DNA of 7,454 nucleotides from DATCRE01 sp964235605 (GTDB taxonomy: Bacteria > Bacteroidota > Bacteroidia > Cytophagales > Cyclobacteriaceae). Of this stretch, positions 6,126-7,454 are shown piece after piece; within the stretch, counting starts at the first letter, position 1; the number at the start of each line of letters is the position of its first letter. The notes under the pieces are model-generated. The model did not search any database. It worked only from the letters and a program-made list of their open reading frames with translations, and was not told the DNA's origin. The position numbers and the translations under genes are program-made. The stretch spans positions 1-7,454 of the forward strand of contig CAXSCR010000105.1 in the NCBI GenBank assembly GCA_964235605.1. The letters run 5' to 3'.

Positions 6126-6176
6126 ACCTCACACGCATTTTTTCTTTGTACGTTTTTTCACTTTTTCCAAAAAATC

Positions 6177-6458
6177 ATGAGTTCTCCGACCATTTTTAGA
6201 AAAGAAGGCAGATGTCTGAAGGTCATTTCTGCCACCGTTGCATACGTGATTACGCTGCCGCCACAATCTCTTGTACCGCTACGAGATATTGTAACCTTTC
6301 CTGACAACGAACGGCTAAAGGAAGAAATAAGCAAAATGGAAGCGGGCACCGATGATACTTGGCAGGAGTTCGTGGTAGCCTTTTACCGTGGCGTAAAGGA
6401 AGAACAGGATACCTACTCAAAAGTGCGAGCCCAAATGCTGAAACCTAAAACACAATAA
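6177..6458 (+). CDS. hypothetical protein (93 aa) after the iteron region
   Basis: I place the start at ATG 6177, giving 93 residues from MSSPTIFRKEGRCLKV to QMLKPKTQ. The frame is open further upstream to a TTG at 6012, but that extension consists of translated iterons and poly-T-derived F/L-rich sequence and is unlikely to be protein. The protein has an N-terminal beta-like region (CLKVISATVAYVITLPPQ) and a helical, acidic C-terminal region (about 42-90) with WQEFVVAFYRGVKEEQDTY. No known domain is recognised. Its stop is two bases before the next ATG, and it is the first gene after the origin-like region, so its expression may respond to whatever binds the iterons. Confidence 0.75.
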   Translation: MSSPTIFRKEGRCLKVISATVAYVITLPPQSLVPLRDIVTFPDNERLKEEISKMEAGTDDTWQEFVVAFYRGVKEEQDTYSKVRAQMLKPKTQ

Positions 6459-6460
6459 GA

Positions 6461-6667
6461 ATGGAAGAACCACAAAACTTAATGGATGGACTATTATCAG
6501 AGATGAACCGTGTGCGCGAGATAAAGATTGTTTACGATCAGATCCTCGCAGAAAATTTTGGATCTAAAATATTACAAGCCTCCATTGATGCAGCAGAGCT
6601 ATCAATAAAAGAAAATGACATCGAGAAAATGATATCGGCTTACAAGAATTTAAAGCAATTGAGATGA
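6461..6667 (+). CDS. small helical phage protein (68 aa)
   Basis: A 68-residue helical protein beginning MEEPQNLMDGLLSEMNRVRE and ending DIEKMISAYKNLKQLR. The pattern 'L-L-x-E-M-N-R-V-R-E' near the start and 'A-x-x-A-E-x-(S/A)-I-x-x-x-D-x-x-x-M-(I/L)-x-x-Y-x-x-L' at the end recalls a small protein I have seen repeatedly in Bacteroidetes phage genomes; its function is not known to me. It starts two bases after the preceding stop, and its TGA overlaps the next gene's ATG as ATGA (6664-6667), suggesting translational coupling. Confidence 0.75.
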   Translation: MEEPQNLMDGLLSEMNRVREIKIVYDQILAENFGSKILQASIDAAELSIKENDIEKMISAYKNLKQLR

Positions 6668-6918
6668 TGAAGAAGACCATGGAACGGTACCCTGACGGTA
6701 AAATTATAAAGTCCCACAACCATGATCACTTCTTCATACTATGCAGCATTTTATATGAGGCTATTGATAGCAACGCAGGTATTCGATATCGAATCGTTTT
6801 AACACATGTTCCAGCACCGGATAAGCACAGGCTTAATGAAGAAGATATGCTTAAGCTGATAAAAAAAAATATCAAGAAGATAGAAAAACGAATAACTAAA
6901 CAAACAAATACCTTATGA
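6664..6918 (+). CDS. hypothetical protein (84 aa)
   Basis: An 84-residue basic protein. The N-terminal part alternates polar and hydrophobic residues (YPDGKIIKSHNHDHFFILCS; YRIVLTHVPAPDKHRL), giving a likely small beta or alpha/beta unit with a His-rich SHNHDHF patch at about residues 17-23; the C-terminal part (from about 58) is a strongly lysine-rich helix. The histidine/aspartate patch could bind metal but is not a recognised motif. The start overlaps the previous gene by ATGA; a second ATG one codon later (6667) is also possible. The stop overlaps the next gene by ATGA (6915-6918), so translation of the three genes is probably coupled. Confidence 0.65.
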   Translation: MMKKTMERYPDGKIIKSHNHDHFFILCSILYEAIDSNAGIRYRIVLTHVPAPDKHRLNEEDMLKLIKKNIKKIEKRITKQTNTL

Positions 6919-7448
6919 CAAACAAACATTTCACAATTGGAAAAAATGCAGTCAAGAATATGATTGCCATCGATGAGGGTTTCAGCGAGGATTTCAGCGT
7001 AAGAAATCGTGTAAAACGACTAGCCAGAAACATAAGTCCACACGTCACAGAAAGGCTAAAGGAATCAAAGGAAATATGTCAAGAACTCGTAAGAGAAAAA
7101 AAAGCATTACTAATAGCAGGCGAACATGGATGTGGTAAAACTTCACTTGCTTTAATGATTTCTGAAATTTATAAAAATCCGATAATCGTACGTCCGGAAA
7201 TACCAACCTTTAATCGATCTTTTAACGCAAATACAGACTTAGTAATAGTTGAAGAAATAACTACAATCGAACAAGTAATAGTATATCGAAATATTATGCT
7301 AGGTGAGGTAAACTTAAAGGTCAAAGGACAAATGTCAACTATATATGTTAATTCAGCATTTATTTTCATTACGCAAAACATTGATATATTATATGAAATA
7401 CCAAGTTGGCTGCAAGTACACATAATGAGACCATTCAAGAATATTTGA
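6915..7448 (+). CDS. compact P-loop ATPase with SF3-helicase-like motifs
   Basis: A 177-residue ATPase. Walker A is GEHGCGKT (69-76, K75), Walker B LVIVEE (109-114, E113 and E114), and a motif C/sensor-1 candidate is FITQN (151-155, N155). Between B and C, LKVKG (134-138) lies at the same distance from the motif C asparagine as LENKG does in the large primase-helicase, so an SF3-type B' motif is likely. R172 near the end is a possible arginine finger. There is no primase or other catalytic domain; residues 1-60 are mostly helical and charged. Likely an accessory helicase or ATPase of replication; a DnaC-like loader or a packaging-related ATPase is less likely but not excluded. The gene is more AT-rich in codon choice than the primase gene. 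Its ATG overlaps the preceding stop. Confidence 0.75.
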   Translation: MTNKHFTIGKNAVKNMIAIDEGFSEDFSVRNRVKRLARNISPHVTERLKESKEICQELVREKKALLIAGEHGCGKTSLALMISEIYKNPIIVRPEIPTFNRSFNANTDLVIVEEITTIEQVIVYRNIMLGEVNLKVKGQMSTIYVNSAFIFITQNIDILYEIPSWLQVHIMRPFKNI

Positions 7449-7454
7449 AATTGG

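Larger units (their letters stand above)
5962..6176. other. candidate replication origin: non-coding iteron region
   Basis: No gene is supported here; the frames that cross it merely translate the repeats (for example SHISH and FLTFLT). It holds three forward and five inverted copies of a 9-mer around an AT-rich spacer (6010-6069) containing TATAAT at 6044-6049, then a T-rich tract with runs of T at 6137-6170. The location directly after a primase-helicase gene, the iterons, and adjoining AT-rich DNA are what a phage or plasmid origin usually shows. The 9-mer read as TTTCTCACA is close to the DnaA box TTATNCACA (mismatches at positions 3 and 4). An operator for the genes starting at 6177 is the main alternative, and both roles could coexist. 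Confidence 0.55.

Noticed and set aside
6012..6176. Long N-terminal extension (TTG start) of the gene ending at 6458, or a separate frame from 5897 across the repeats
   Set aside because: The extension is a translation of the iterons and T-runs (SHISH, FLTFLT, FF-rich), starts at TTG, and a good ATG exists at 6177 where the composition becomes protein-like.

Overview
The window looks like the early (lysogeny-switch plus replication) region of a temperate phage, prophage or related integrated element from a Bacteroidetes host. The host assignment rests on the AT-rich sequence, the near absence of Shine-Dalgarno motifs before very tightly packed ATG starts, small proteins resembling families I associate with Bacteroidetes phages, and a replication protein ending in DDLPF, the usual last residues of Bacteroidetes SSB. 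It is inferred by reading, not from a database search.

Layout. Bases 1-107 may hold the tail of a rightward gene. A leftward XRE-type repressor gene (124-523 region) faces a rightward Cro-like HTH gene (610-840); the 86-base gap between them carries an imperfect palindrome and two flanking direct repeats, a likely operator. After a short gene-poor stretch (841-1089) comes a dense rightward run of small genes: three short helical proteins (1090-1704), an ASCH/PUA-like protein interrupted by a 100-N assembly gap (1712-2225), a small beta-rich protein, a small helical protein, and a four-helix membrane protein with a coiled coil and a C-terminal CCHC zinc finger (2756-3463).

The centre is an 830-residue Toprim-plus-SF3 primase-helicase (3469-5961). 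Right after it lies a 215-base non-coding region with eight copies of the 9-mer TGTGAGAAA, three in one orientation and five inverted, around an AT-rich spacer. This is the best candidate for the replication origin (or a major operator) of the element. Downstream are three small genes, the last two linked to their upstream neighbours by ATGA overlaps, and a compact 177-residue P-loop ATPase (6915-7448) whose motifs match the SF3 core of the large protein in order and spacing.

How they may work together. The repressor/Cro pair would decide whether the rightward operon is expressed. The primase-helicase would start and drive replication at the iteron region, possibly docking host repair or replication proteins through its SSB-like tail. 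The small SF3-like ATPase may be an accessory helicase or loader, and the membrane zinc-finger protein could tether DNA or the replication complex to the membrane. The last two roles are inference only.
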